Assembly: GCF_900637655.1 (NCBI RefSeq)
Contig: NZ_LR134384.1
Coordinates: forward strand, 3,078,501-3,142,500
Source of the DNA: Segatella oris
GTDB taxonomy: Bacteria > Bacteroidota > Bacteroidia > Bacteroidales > Bacteroidaceae
Reading direction: 5' to 3'
DNA length: 64,000 nt
The position numbers were made by a program, and so were the translations under genes. Numbering within the stretch: position 1 is the first letter of the stretch; each line of letters begins with the position of its first letter. Positions 25,228 to 34,386 of the stretch are shown here, piece after piece. The notes below the pieces were generated by a model, which saw nothing but the letters and a program-made list of their open reading frames with translations, searched no databases and was not told where the DNA came from.

Positions 25228-26502
25228 ATGAGAGCAAATATTAAGCGCAATGAACAGCGAAGAGTTGTTGTCGTAGGAGGTGGTCTGGGGGGACTGAAAA
25301 TGGTTTCGAGTCTCCGTGACACAGACTATCAGGTGGTGTTGGTAGACAAGAACAATTATAATCAGTTTCCACCGCTGATTTATCAGGTGGCTTCGGCTGG
25401 TTTGGAGCCGAGCAATATATCGTTTCCTTTTCGTAGATTGTTTCAGGGATGGAAGAACTTTTTCTTTCGAATGGCCGAGGTTGAGCATATTGATACCGAG
25501 GAGAAAGCCATTCGCACATCCATCGGAACGATACACTATGACGACTTGGTGCTGGCTGCCGGTGCAACAACCAATTTCTTTGGAAACAAGAATATCGAGG
25601 CTTCAGCGTTGCCGATGAAGTCGGTTAGTGAGGCTATGCGGCTGCGCAACACGATTTTGCAGAACCTTGAAAGGGCTGAAACTGAAGACAATGAAGCTTG
25701 CAGGCAAGCGTTGATGAACATAGCAATCGTAGGAGGCGGCCCGTCTGGTGTAGAGATTGCCGGTGCATTGGCTGAGATGAAGCGCACCATTCTACCCCGT
25801 GATTATCCCGATCTTGATACTTCTTGCATGCGCATCTATCTCATCAATGCAGCTCCACGCCTTTTAGGTGCCATGGCAGAAAAGTCTTCTCGTGAGGCAG
25901 AGAAAGCCTTGAAAGAACTCGGAGTGGAGATAATGGCCGGATGTATGGTGACAGATTATGTAGATCATGAATTGATTTTGAAGGATGGAAGTCATCTTCC
26001 TGTGGAGACAGTGATATGGGTGAGCGGTATTCGTGCTAACCATATAGACGGTATTCCGACAGATAGTATCGGACGTGGTGGCCGCATCATAACGGATCGT
26101 TTCAATCGGGTTAAGGGAATGGAGAATGTCTATGCCATTGGCGATCAATGCTTGATAGAAGGTGATAAGGCCTATCCGCAGGGACATCCACAGTTGGCTC
26201 AGGTGGCAATGCAACAGGCAGAGAACTTGGCAATGAACCTGAAACGGCAGGATAAAAACGAGCAGGAGCATCCCTTTTCTTATAGAAATTTAGGCACAAT
26301 GGCAACCATTGGGCGCAAAAAGGCCGTTGTAGAGATTGGTAGATTGAAGTTTGGAGGCTTCTTTGCCTGGCTTCTCTGGTTGGTTGTTCACTTGCGTTCT
26401 ATTCTTGGAGTAAGGAATAAAACGATTGTGTTTCTCAATTGGATGTGGAGTTATTTCAATTATAAACAGAGCCTTCGATTGATATTAAAGGCGAAACGCT
26501 GA
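25228..26502 (+). CDS. ndh: Type II NADH dehydrogenase (NDH-2)
   Basis: 424 residues, a flavoprotein of the two-dinucleotide-binding-domain class. FAD site VVVVGGGLGGLK at residues 13-24; NADH site IAIVGGGPSGVEIAGALAE around 170; the quinone-enzyme signature VYAIGDQ with GHPQLAQVAMQQ near 310-335. The C-terminal helix RLKFGGFFAWLLWLVVHL is the membrane-anchoring amphipathic/hydrophobic end typical of NDH-2. It oxidises NADH and reduces menaquinone without pumping ions. Monocistronic, divergent from dnaG. Confidence 0.9.
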   Translation: MRANIKRNEQRRVVVVGGGLGGLKMVSSLRDTDYQVVLVDKNNYNQFPPLIYQVASAGLEPSNISFPFRRLFQGWKNFFFRMAEVEHIDTEEKAIRTSIGTIHYDDLVLAAGATTNFFGNKNIEASALPMKSVSEAMRLRNTILQNLERAETEDNEACRQALMNIAIVGGGPSGVEIAGALAEMKRTILPRDYPDLDTSCMRIYLINAAPRLLGAMAEKSSREAEKALKELGVEIMAGCMVTDYVDHELILKDGSHLPVETVIWVSGIRANHIDGIPTDSIGRGGRIITDRFNRVKGMENVYAIGDQCLIEGDKAYPQGHPQLAQVAMQQAENLAMNLKRQDKNEQEHPFSYRNLGTMATIGRKKAVVEIGRLKFGGFFAWLLWLVVHLRSILGVRNKTIVFLNWMWSYFNYKQSLRLILKAKR

Positions 26503-26693
26503 TAGCAGTAGCTGTTGAAATGAGGCCGTGAGTCCTTGGTTTCTGATATTGGGATGTCTGTCTAAAGATAGAAGCCAAGGACGCTGTTGACTTGTGTCAT
26601 TTGATATTCTTCATTTTATGTCAACTCACTTGCATGGGATTGAAGTGATAGTTATAAGCTTCAAGCCCTATTATTCATAGCCTATTGCACGCA

Positions 26694-26727
26694 AAAACGG
26701 GAACCCTTGAATAAGGATTCCCGTTTT
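26694..26727. terminator. Terminator between NDH-2 and tRNA-His
   Basis: AAAACGGGAACCCTT and AAGGATTCCCGTTTT (26713-26727) pair with one mismatch across a GAAT loop. A and T runs on the flanks suit termination from the tRNA side (minus) as well as the NDH-2 side (plus). Confidence 0.75.
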
Positions 26728-26729
26728 GG

Positions 26730-26804
26730 GGTGGAGGGTGGGACTCGAACCCACGACATTCAGAACCACAATCTGACGCTCTAACCAACTGAACTACATC
26801 CACC
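26730..26804 (-). tRNA. tRNA-His (GTG)
   Basis: Read on the minus strand the cloverleaf is clear: D arm GTTCAGTTGGTTAGAGC, anticodon arm CAGATTGTGGTTCTG with anticodon GTG, and T arm GTGGGTTCGAGTCCCAC. An extra G at -1 (26804) pairs with the discriminator C (26730), the histidine identity element. CCA is not encoded. One U-C mismatch sits in the acceptor stem. Confidence 0.95.
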
Positions 26805-26897
26805 ATGTAATGCGTTTGCTATTGTTGTTTAGCGGGTGCAAAGGTATGAGAAAAGTTTGGATTGACCAAACTTTTCCCTTGTTTTTTTGCTGTTTTT

Positions 26898-27248
26898 TTA
26901 TTTGGCAGGTGTTTGAGGAGCCTGTGGTACCTGCTGACTTGCCCCAAATCCCTGGGTATTTGTTGGGTTGGTGGTCTGTGTTTCGGTTGCACTCTTCTCC
27001 ATAACGCTTTGTTCTGTTGCTGCCTGTGGTGCTACATAAGCACATGCAACACTAAGGATTACCATTGAAACAGCGAGCGCCCATGTTGCTTTTTCTACCA
27101 CATTGGTCGTCTTGCGAACGCCCATAATGGCATTTGATGATGAGAAGTTTGAGGCCAAACCACCACCTTTTGATTCTTGAATAAGTACGACAAGCACCAT
27201 CAAAATGGCTGCTAATACGATCAATACAACGAATAATGTGTAAATCAT
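26898..27248 (-). CDS. secG: Preprotein translocase subunit SecG
   Basis: 116 residues. Two membrane segments (2-22 and 53-73) flank the conserved cytosolic loop LIQESKGGGLASNFSSSNAIMG, which is diagnostic of SecG. The C-terminus after residue 80 is a Gln/Thr/Pro-rich tail, a usual extension in Bacteroidetes. It assists SecYE in protein export. It starts 5 bp after the preceding gene and is the last of the run sigma-54 regulator - lptE - TPR protein - secG. Confidence 0.93.
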   Translation of the reverse strand: MIYTLFVVLIVLAAILMVLVVLIQESKGGGLASNFSSSNAIMGVRKTTNVVEKATWALAVSMVILSVACAYVAPQAATEQSVMEKSATETQTTNPTNTQGFGASQQVPQAPQTPAK

Positions 27249-27253
27249 TTCCC

Positions 27254-28093
27254 TTATTTTTTGTTTTTATTATTTATTATCAATTTCTCCAAGAAACGTA
27301 TTTGGTCTGCAAAGTAAGCATTTTTTTTTGGATTATTCAAATTTAAACGCTTAATAATTTCCAATGCCTTTGCATATCGTCCCTGTTTGACATAGATGCG
27401 AGCCAGCGTTTCTGTGAAATAATTTTCATCGCCTTCGTTCTCTTCTTGGAGTTGTAGTTCAGGCTCAAGTGAGAGTGTTGGTGTCGGCGTTTCTGTTTCA
27501 ATATCTTCTATCTGATAGCTTATGGCGTAGTTCTTTGTCAGTTCTTCATTCGTATCTTCTTCTGTTCTGAGGTTGAAACCGCCGTCTTCAATGAAGTTGT
27601 CTATCAGAGTTGTTGTGCGGTCCTGGGCCTTCTGCTGGCGTTGTTCCTGTTCTTCTTCCTCTTCAAGGTTAAGTAGATAGGAGACGTAGTCCACGGTTGC
27701 ATCGGCTGGAGTGGGGCGGCGGGTTTTGTCCTTAGCTTCTTCTTCTGTGCCTTCGGGAATGGAATCGAGGAAGCTGTCAATGAGTTTCGTTGTGCGATCT
27801 CCGTTCTCGGCCGTTGTCTCGTGTAGCTTCCTTTGGGTTGAAGTAGATTTGTCTGCATGCACTTTATAATGGGCAGCCTCAATCATATTGAAGAGAATGC
27901 GTCGGTCGGTGATGCAAATAGCAGCTTTGCGCAGCTCTTCATCGAATGCAGGATCATGCAGAATGTAAAGGTTTTGCAGCATCAGTATGCGTGCCGTTTG
28001 ATAGTAGGGGTGGAGTGCAATGAAACTACGGAGATCGTAAAGGGTCTCGCGATCCATGTATTCGGGATGCAGTATAAGGCGCTTAATGTCCAT
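27254..28093 (-). CDS. TPR-containing protein of the lptE-secG operon
   Basis: 279 residues, cytoplasmic. The N-terminal 90 residues are helical (LHPEYMDRETLYDLRSFIAL and HPYYQTARILMLQNLY). The middle is acidic and low-complexity with two nearly identical segments (TTKLIDSFLDSIPEGTEEE and RTTTLIDNFIEDGG). The C-terminus is a TPR-like pair (LARIYVKQGRYAKALEIIKRLN and NPKKNAYFADQIRFLEKLI). The repeated short linear motif suggests a docking peptide. The family is conserved next to secG in Bacteroidales; no function known to me. Confidence 0.75.
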   Translation of the reverse strand: MDIKRLILHPEYMDRETLYDLRSFIALHPYYQTARILMLQNLYILHDPAFDEELRKAAICITDRRILFNMIEAAHYKVHADKSTSTQRKLHETTAENGDRTTKLIDSFLDSIPEGTEEEAKDKTRRPTPADATVDYVSYLLNLEEEEEQEQRQQKAQDRTTTLIDNFIEDGGFNLRTEEDTNEELTKNYAISYQIEDIETETPTPTLSLEPELQLQEENEGDENYFTETLARIYVKQGRYAKALEIIKRLNLNNPKKNAYFADQIRFLEKLIINNKNKK

Positions 28094-28099
28094 CTTTTA

Positions 28100-28612
28100 T
28101 TACCAATTGGCTACAGTTGCATTGAAAATTTGGTCGACAATATCCTTTATCATCTGTGTAACGAGTTCCTCTTGAACGGAATTCAAGCTTCTGGCAGACT
28201 CGTAACTGGCAGTCGATGTAAACTGTTTCTCGATGAATTCCGGGCGGTTTTTGGGATTGGTAATCCTCACATTGACAGTCATAGAGAGTTCTGTCTGGGC
28301 CGAAGTTCCATTACTTGTCACCGACTTATTGCGCTGGTTGTATTGCGTAATCTCTCCTTCTATCTTTATATCTCCATTGCGTTTCACCAGAATTAGTTTC
28401 GTATGATCGGCAAATTGATCTTTCAATCGGTTGTTGAAAAGAGGCCCCATAGGTCCCCATACATAGCTGGAACGAATGGGAAAATCGGCAATCTGTATTG
28501 TCTTTGTCTTGCTGTAGTCGATGCTGGCGCCATTGAACTTGTAGCCTTTGAAGGCACATGAGCTTATCAGTATAAGCAGACTGACTGCCAATATGTATTT
28601 CAGTTTCTTCAT
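28100..28612 (-). CDS. lptE: LPS assembly lipoprotein LptE
   Basis: 170 residues from ATG 28612 (MKKLKYILA); an ATG 24 bp upstream would spoil the signal peptide. Lipobox LISSC with acylated Cys at 19. The mature part has the LptE pattern of Bacteroidetes (YKFNGASIDYSKTKTIQIA, FNNRLKDQF, GDIKIEGEITQYNQR, then a C-terminal helix). It plugs and assists LptD in inserting LPS into the outer membrane. It follows the sigma-54 regulator by 20 bp and precedes the TPR gene by 6 bp. Confidence 0.85.
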   Translation of the reverse strand: MKKLKYILAVSLLILISSCAFKGYKFNGASIDYSKTKTIQIADFPIRSSYVWGPMGPLFNNRLKDQFADHTKLILVKRNGDIKIEGEITQYNQRNKSVTSNGTSAQTELSMTVNVRITNPKNRPEFIEKQFTSTASYESARSLNSVQEELVTQMIKDIVDQIFNATVANW

Positions 28613-28632
28613 TTTCGTGGGAGTTGATGACG

Positions 28633-29901
28633 TCAAATAGATTTATCTAATCCGTATTGCTTGATACGTCGGTAGAGCGTACGGTCTGAAATACCCAATT
28701 CCTGTGCTGCTTTCTTGCGATTTCCACCATTGCGTTCCAGGGCTTTCTCTACCATCTGACGCCCTAAGTCATTGAGGTTCAAGCTTTCGGGTTCACGTAT
28801 TTCCTCGGCAATAACATCGTAGGCAGCAGGTTGTGTTTGCTGACTTGGTGTACTGATGATACCATAAGGATTTTTATTCTCACCGCGTATAAGCGCTGTT
28901 TCCTGTGGAGAAGCGAGCGATTGACTTTGAAAACCCTGTGCACCGGATAGCGAACGGGTCTCGTCAAGCTGCTTTTTCAGCATGTTCATGTCGCGTTTTA
29001 AGTCGCTGACATTGCCTCGGAGTTCATACAATATCTTATATAGTATCTCGCGTTCTGTTTCGTAAGAGTGCTCTCCTGGCTTCGAAATGGTGGCCAACTG
29101 CGTACTTTCCGTATCCTTTGGAATAAAGTGTAACAAGGCTTCTGCATTGATTTCGCGCTGTTCACTGAGTACCGACATCTGCTCTGTGATGTTCTTTAAC
29201 TGGCGAATATTACCCGGCCATTTGTATTGCATGAGTAATTGTTTGGCCTCATCTGTAAGCGTAATCTTTGGAAGATGATACTTTTCAGCCATCTGCATGG
29301 CGAAAAGACGGAACAAAAGTACGATGTCTTCGCCCCTATCTCGCAAGGGAGGCATCTGCACGGGAATAGTATTCAGACGGTAAAATAGGTCTTCACGAAA
29401 CCTGCCTTCACTGACAGCCTTGCGCATGTTGACGTTTGTTGCAGCCACGATACGCACATTTGTCTTCCTGATTTCCTGTCCTCCAACACGAATATACTCA
29501 CCCGTTTCGAGCACACGGAGCAGTCGTGCCTGTGTAGCAAGTGGCAGTTCGCCCACTTCATCAAGGAAAATCGTACCCTTATTTGCTGTTCCAAAGTAGC
29601 CTTCGCTTTCTCCAATAGCTCCTGTGAACGAGCCTTTCTCGTGGCCAAACAGTTCACTGTCAATCGTTCCTTCAGGGATAGAACCGCAGTTAATGGCAAA
29701 ATATCTCTCGCGACGGCGGGGAGAATTGTCGTGAATAACACGTGGAATAATCTCTTTGCCGACGCCACTTTCACCTACAACCAATACAGATAGGTCGGTT
29801 GGGGCTACCTGCAGGGCTATGTCTAAAGCTCTGTTTAGCCCATCACTATTGCCTACAATGTTGTAGCGTTGCTTTATTTTTTGCAGTTCAGAAGTATTCA
29901 T
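28633..29901 (-). CDS. Sigma-54-interacting AAA+ transcriptional activator
   Basis: 422 residues. No receiver or other sensory domain: the AAA+ domain starts at residue about 15. Walker A is GESGVGKE (43-50) and the sigma-54 contact loop is GSFTGA (90-95, a variant of GAFTGA). The R-finger region is GEYIRVGGQEIRKTNVRIVAATN, and a Fis-type HTH at the C-terminus is KKAAQELGISDRTLYRRIKQYG. A Gln/Ser-rich linker (about 270-370) separates them. It should drive RpoN promoters constitutively or under control of a partner. Conserved ahead of lptE in this order. A minus-strand box TAATTTTG (29916-29909) sits 7 bp before the ATG. Confidence 0.9.
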   Translation of the reverse strand: MNTSELQKIKQRYNIVGNSDGLNRALDIALQVAPTDLSVLVVGESGVGKEIIPRVIHDNSPRRRERYFAINCGSIPEGTIDSELFGHEKGSFTGAIGESEGYFGTANKGTIFLDEVGELPLATQARLLRVLETGEYIRVGGQEIRKTNVRIVAATNVNMRKAVSEGRFREDLFYRLNTIPVQMPPLRDRGEDIVLLFRLFAMQMAEKYHLPKITLTDEAKQLLMQYKWPGNIRQLKNITEQMSVLSEQREINAEALLHFIPKDTESTQLATISKPGEHSYETEREILYKILYELRGNVSDLKRDMNMLKKQLDETRSLSGAQGFQSQSLASPQETALIRGENKNPYGIISTPSQQTQPAAYDVIAEEIREPESLNLNDLGRQMVEKALERNGGNRKKAAQELGISDRTLYRRIKQYGLDKSI

Positions 29902-30004
29902 TGGATGACAAAATTACATATTTTATTCCATAATCCTGCTAATTTGGCAGACTTTTTATATGTTTTTAGGGCAGCGATTACCGTGCAGTGGTTTCGCCAA
30001 TCCA

Positions 30005-30997
30005 TTAATTTCGTTTGCCAAACTTGATGAGTAGCAGGCCTATTCCCGTCCAAAGCAACTCGCGGAGTCTTACAATCAATGCTACGAAGATACCCGCACT
30101 TGCTGATATACCCAATGCTGTTGTCGACATCAGAAAGCCACCCTCGCGTCCTCCAAGCTGCAGAGGAATGAAAAAAAGCAGGTTAGCAAAGAGGCTTGTA
30201 AAGGCAAGAATGAGCACACATTGCAAGAAATCAACATTCGGCATGAGCACCAATAGCACGAAAAATATTTCTAAAGCCGAGCAAATGCGACATGATAATT
30301 CCAACAGAACTGCCGAAACAAAGGTCTTGGGGTTCTGCTTATGAAGAGCTGCTATCTGTTGATCTATGGTGTCAAGTTGCTCGCGATGACTTTCAACAAA
30401 AGGCTGTGCCCACTTCTTCAAGAGAGGAATATGCCCGAGAAACTTCATCACTCGGTTGGCCAATCCCTTGCGATAGCCCGATATGAAGAACCAAATTCCT
30501 AATAGACAGAAGGCACCTGTGACAGCCAGCAGCGTTGCTAAGAGCAGCGTTATAGGCTGTGTGAGCATGAAAATAACTATCGAAAGCAACCAAAAACAGA
30601 AATGACTGAAGATGTGAGTCATGGCATAAAGGATTACCGATGACGATGCACGCTCCGGTCCTATGTATGGAGAAAGCGACATGATACGGTAAGGTTCGCC
30701 CCCCATCAGACCGCCGGGAGTGGCATAGTTGAGGGCAAATCCCGACACGGTAATCTTATAAAGCCATGCAAAGGATATTTTCTTTTGTCCTTTGTCGGCT
30801 TTCTGTGAATTGATAATGATATACCATGCCGAAGTGTTGAAGATGTAGAGAAAGGCCCAAAGCACGACAACGGCAATGAACCAATAGCCTGCATGACACA
30901 GCCCTTCCCACACTTGGTGGAAATCAAGCTGTGTAATCATGATGCCGAGAACGACAATCCCGAAGATGAAAAATCCGTTCTGATACTTCTTATTCAT
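30005..30997 (-). CDS. Lysylphosphatidylglycerol-synthase-TM-like flippase (UPF0104)
   Basis: 330 residues from ATG 30997 (MNKKYQNG), which overlaps the pdxA end by 8 bp; reading further upstream would run through pdxA. About eight membrane segments with the family motifs ALNYATPGGLMGGEPYR and, near the C-terminus, LQLGGREGGFL. This is the transmembrane domain found in MprF flippases, here without the synthase half. Such stand-alone proteins are proposed lipid or glycolipid flippases. Last gene of rlmN - lipoprotein - pdxA - flippase. Confidence 0.82.
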   Translation of the reverse strand: MNKKYQNGFFIFGIVVLGIMITQLDFHQVWEGLCHAGYWFIAVVVLWAFLYIFNTSAWYIIINSQKADKGQKKISFAWLYKITVSGFALNYATPGGLMGGEPYRIMSLSPYIGPERASSSVILYAMTHIFSHFCFWLLSIVIFMLTQPITLLLATLLAVTGAFCLLGIWFFISGYRKGLANRVMKFLGHIPLLKKWAQPFVESHREQLDTIDQQIAALHKQNPKTFVSAVLLELSCRICSALEIFFVLLVLMPNVDFLQCVLILAFTSLFANLLFFIPLQLGGREGGFLMSTTALGISASAGIFVALIVRLRELLWTGIGLLLIKFGKRN

Positions 30998-32075
30998 GCT
31001 TTTTCTTTGGTATAGAGAAGCGAACTTTCTCCCCATCATCATGCTTTTCGCGGTAAAGCTTAGGCAAAGGATTCTGCAAAGGCTCGTCATAACGCTTGCG
31101 GTTGCGGTAGATGTCGATGGCTGTATAAATGGCATGACGCAGTGAAGAAGCATCGGCTATGCACTGACCTGCAATATCAAAGCGAGTATGGCAATCGGGT
31201 TCAGTGGCTATAATGGGTAGGTTGGCATTGAATTTTACCACACTTTCCGTAGCAAGGGCTTTTAATGGAGGCACTCCCTGGTCGTAATATAGGGCCAAGA
31301 TGCCGTCAAACTGGTCGTAATAACCATTTTCAAAGAATTCTTCAGCAGTGTAAGGACCGAATGCCTGCACGCTGTCCTCTTCCATTTCTTTAATTGCAGG
31401 CAAGATAATCTCTTGCTCTTCTTTGCCTTGTGCCGTAGGATTTAAGGATAAAACAGCAATGCGTGGATTGGAAATATTAAAGTCGCGGCGAATGGTTTTG
31501 AATAATAATGTAGCCTTTTCTTTTACTAAATCCTTGGTCAACACATTTGCAATGTCCTTTACAGAAGCCCTTTCTGCCGCAACCATCAGCCGCAGGTTGT
31601 CACTGATATAAAGGGTAGAAGCTTTGTTTCCTTCGCCTAAACAAGTTTCAATATACTTGCTGATGCCGGTAAATTTGTAGCCTTCAATGTGAATATTGCT
31701 GTCTTCCACCGGACAATTCACGAGCACATCATAGGCATCATCCCGATAATCGGTCATGGCTTTATCAAGTGCTTTCAATGCAGCAGCACCGCTTTCAGGC
31801 GACACTATGCCCATCTCCACTTTCACATCATCGTCGAAACATGTCAGCAGATTAATGCGGTTTTCAACTGCTTCATCGGCAGTATTGATGATACTGAAGT
31901 TTCCTTGAATGTCAAGTGCCTTGCGATGATAAGATGCTATCTTGGGAGAACCATAGATGATTGGCGTGCAAAGCTCCAGCATCTCGGGTTCAGAGAAAGC
32001 CTTAAAGATGAGTTCATATCCGATACCATTAGTATCACCATGTGTGATAGCCACACGAATTTTCTTATTTTCCAT
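30990..32075 (-). CDS. pdxA: 4-Hydroxythreonine-4-phosphate dehydrogenase
   Basis: 361 residues. N-terminal AITHGDTNGIGYELIFKAF, the metal/substrate region TGISKYIETCLGEG, the conserved His-containing segments and the C-terminal YHDQG-like LYYDQGVPPLKAL with EPDCHTRFDIAGQCIADASSLRHA. PdxA oxidises 4-phosphohydroxy-threonine with NAD in pyridoxal-5-phosphate synthesis (EC 1.1.1.262). A charged extension of about 30 residues follows the usual end. Its start overlaps the upstream lipoprotein gene by 11 bp and its end overlaps the flippase gene, so the four-gene run is translationally linked. Confidence 0.93.
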   Translation of the reverse strand: MENKKIRVAITHGDTNGIGYELIFKAFSEPEMLELCTPIIYGSPKIASYHRKALDIQGNFSIINTADEAVENRINLLTCFDDDVKVEMGIVSPESGAAALKALDKAMTDYRDDAYDVLVNCPVEDSNIHIEGYKFTGISKYIETCLGEGNKASTLYISDNLRLMVAAERASVKDIANVLTKDLVKEKATLLFKTIRRDFNISNPRIAVLSLNPTAQGKEEQEIILPAIKEMEEDSVQAFGPYTAEEFFENGYYDQFDGILALYYDQGVPPLKALATESVVKFNANLPIIATEPDCHTRFDIAGQCIADASSLRHAIYTAIDIYRNRKRYDEPLQNPLPKLYREKHDDGEKVRFSIPKKKHE

Positions 32076-32682
32076 TGTTATTCTTTATATTTATAGAGCC
32101 CAGTATGGCGTTAAGCTGACCGAGCAGAGTTTTCTTATTGCTTATTTCGGGCGCATAGAGGAAGCCTTCTGCGAAGATGAGTCCTTCTCCTTCAGGGCGC
32201 TTATAGACGTTGCAGATGAATAGCCCTCCCATGGCATCGCCCTGCATCTCCCATAGTCCTTCATAGCGACATCGCCTTTTCTTTGGGTTGAAATGCCCCT
32301 TGACAGAAGCCTTCAGCGTTGTGATGAACATCGAATCGGTTTCACCTTTAATATTGATTTGCATCACACTGTCGTGCAACTGACAGAAACGTTCCACGCT
32401 TAGTGGCAGTGTGTCGGCAGTCGTTACTTTGTAGATAGCTACGTTTTTCATGCCTGTTGTGGCATTGTTGGATATCCATAGAAATCCTTTTCCTTGTTTG
32501 CTCGACCGCATGTCAGCAGGCAATTCAATGCTCATTCCCATCAGTTTGCGCACTCGTTCCTGCATCTCGGGATTGTCTTCATACGGGTGGTTGAGCCGTC
32601 CGAGCATTCCCTTTCGCCGACCGTTGCAGCCACAAAACACGAGCATTGCAGCCAACATGAAGACAATGATCTTATTGCTCAT
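32065..32682 (-). CDS. Hypothetical lipoprotein in the rlmN-pdxA operon
   Basis: 205 residues from ATG 32682 (MSNKIIVFMLA), inside the rlmN 3' end. Lipobox FCGC, so lipidated. The middle (GKGFLWISNNATTGMKNVAIYKV) resembles the second half of DUF4837 lipoproteins, and VKGHFNPKKRRCRYEGLWEMQGDAMGG continues the pattern, but the protein is only about half of the usual DUF4837 length as I remember it. No function known. Overlaps with rlmN (11 bp) and pdxA (11 bp) support a real gene. Confidence 0.75.
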   Translation of the reverse strand: MSNKIIVFMLAAMLVFCGCNGRRKGMLGRLNHPYEDNPEMQERVRKLMGMSIELPADMRSSKQGKGFLWISNNATTGMKNVAIYKVTTADTLPLSVERFCQLHDSVMQINIKGETDSMFITTLKASVKGHFNPKKRRCRYEGLWEMQGDAMGGLFICNVYKRPEGEGLIFAEGFLYAPEISNKKTLLGQLNAILGSINIKNNNGK

Positions 32683-33718
32683 GACGGATTTCGCCGATTT
32701 TCTTCGACGTAGAAAGCAGTCCGCAGGCTGCAAAGATATCTTGTCCGCGACTCGCACGGATAGTCGTGAAGATGCCATGTGATGTCAGATAGTCGCGCAA
32801 TTCCTCCATTCTCTTCTCGTCGGCACCATGCAGTGGCACGTCAGGTATTTGGTGGAAGCGTATCAGATTGATGCGACAGTCAAGACCTTTCAACAGTTTT
32901 ACAAGCTCACGGGCATGTGTCATAGAGTCGTTTACGCCTCCGAAGACGATATATTCAAACGACAAACGACGTTGGTGGGAGAAGTCATAATTGCGCAGAA
33001 GTTCCACGATTTCCGCAATACTCATGCCCTTTTGGGCCGGCATAAGCTCGGCTCTTTGCTCGGCTATCGGCGAATGAAGACTGATAGCTACATGGCAATC
33101 GCTCTCTTCAATGAAGCGTTTCAGCTTGTTCTTAACGCCGACACTGCTTACCGTTATGCGCTTCGGACTCCATGCCCAGCCGTAGTCGGCCGTGAGAATC
33201 TCCGTTGTTCGCAGAATGTTGTCAAGGTTGTCCATCGGCTCCCCCTGTCCCATGAACACGATATTCGTAAGTTTATCCACTTCGGGAAGCGAATAAATCT
33301 GGTTCAAGATGTCACAAGTTGTCAGGCTTCCCTCAAAGCCTTGCTTTCCCGTTTGACAGAAAAGACAGTTCATTTTGCAGCCCACCTGACACGAAACGCA
33401 AAGAGTGGCGCGGTCATTCTCGGGGATATACACCGTTTCTACAAACTTTCCGCTTGCTGTGGGGAATAGATATTTGATGGTTCCGTCCTTGGAATGCTGT
33501 GCTTCCAAAGCTTCTGCACAACCTATAGTGTAGGCTTCTTCTAATTTTGCACGGTTAGTTTTGGATATATTTGTCATCTCGTCAATGTGCTTCACGTGAT
33601 GCGTATATAGCCATTTTGCAATCTGTCCGCCCGTAAAGGCAGGCATTCCCAATTGCTTGCAGGCTTCCTTGAGCTCGTTCAAGGTCATGCCTAAAAGTGC
33701 TTTCTTCGAAGAAATCAT
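32672..33718 (-). CDS. rlmN: 23S rRNA (adenine-2503-C2) methyltransferase
   Basis: 348 residues. Radical-SAM motif C114-x3-C118-x2-C121 in QVGCKMNCLFCQTG. The second methyl-carrying Cys is near the C-terminus in RASRGQDIFAACGLL, and VFMGQGEPMDNLDNI and SVGVKNKL lie in the core. It methylates A2503 of 23S rRNA and A37 of some tRNAs. The -7 box TATCTTTG is separated from the ATG by only 4 nt, so the mRNA would be leaderless, or else translation begins at Met11 (33688). Homologues begin with a similar KK-LLGMTL segment, so the longer form is preferred. Confidence 0.94.
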   Translation of the reverse strand: MISSKKALLGMTLNELKEACKQLGMPAFTGGQIAKWLYTHHVKHIDEMTNISKTNRAKLEEAYTIGCAEALEAQHSKDGTIKYLFPTASGKFVETVYIPENDRATLCVSCQVGCKMNCLFCQTGKQGFEGSLTTCDILNQIYSLPEVDKLTNIVFMGQGEPMDNLDNILRTTEILTADYGWAWSPKRITVSSVGVKNKLKRFIEESDCHVAISLHSPIAEQRAELMPAQKGMSIAEIVELLRNYDFSHQRRLSFEYIVFGGVNDSMTHARELVKLLKGLDCRINLIRFHQIPDVPLHGADEKRMEELRDYLTSHGIFTTIRASRGQDIFAACGLLSTSKKIGEIRHEQ

Positions 33719-33722
33719 ACTG

Positions 33723-33730
33723 CAAAGATA
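33723..33730 (-). promoter_or_regulatory. -7 box of rlmN operon
   Basis: Minus strand TATCTTTG at 33730-33723, directly before the rlmN start codon (33718). No clear -33 TTTG at 19-20 nt. Confidence 0.5.
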
Positions 33731-33910
33731 ATAAATAATGTTGAATGTTTCACGCTTTGTATTGTTTTTTTGATTTGTGGAGAGAGCGTGGAATGCAGGG
33801 GTAAGGAGTGTGGTTTGTTTTCAGACAGTCTTTAAGCCCTTGCAAATTGCGACTTAGGTATAGGCTCACAGGGCTGTAATTTGATATTGGAAAGCAGCAA
33901 AAAAGATTTT

Positions 33911-34207
33911 GAAAAATAATCAAAAAACATGACAATAAGAATTGTTCCGCATGGTTCTGTTTTTCCATAAACAGCAAATTGTCTTCTCACATGAATGCTT
34001 CAGTCATGTCATTTGCATCATTTCGTCTTGCCATCTAAGGCATATTGCAGTGTGTTTTGCGTCATTTTATCTTGCGATTTGACGCATATTACACACTGAT
34101 TTGACGCATATTGAATGCCTTCTTGGAAGGAGTAACAAAAAAGGGAAAACCAAATTGCGGTCTTCCCTACGGCAAAGATAATCATTTTTTGAGGCAAATG
34201 CAAATGG
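33911..34207 (-). repeat. Dispersed intergenic element, copy B (full length)
   Basis: On the minus strand: TTTG (34204-34201), 20 nt, TATCTTTG (34180-34173), then hairpin GGGAAGACC / GGTTTTCCC with T6. Five contiguous 22-nt units follow with cores TGCGTCA, TGCGTCA, TGACGCA, TGCCTTA and TGATGCA, and a 3' part with AAAACAGAACCATGC and TTGTCATGTTTTTTGATTA. It aligns end to end with copy C at 43328-43622 on the opposite strand. It occupies the divergent rlmN / glycosyltransferase gap. Confidence 0.8.
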
Positions 34208-34294
34208 ATAATGAAATATCTTTACTTTTAGAGCGACATTAAAGAGCCTGTGGAAAAATCGTGTTTCAGCAGCATGTAATTCGATTTTATTTGC

Positions 34295-34302
34295 TATCTT
34301 TG
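34295..34302 (+). promoter_or_regulatory. -7 box before the glycosyltransferase operon
   Basis: TATCTTTG, 84 bp before the ATG at 34387. No clear -33 box at standard spacing. Confidence 0.45.
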
Positions 34303-34386
34303 CAGGAAATATGGTGTCGTTGCTGACATGCCAAGGGGCAATCCGGCGGTTGCAACAGTGCCTCAACACGCGTTAAACACATTTTT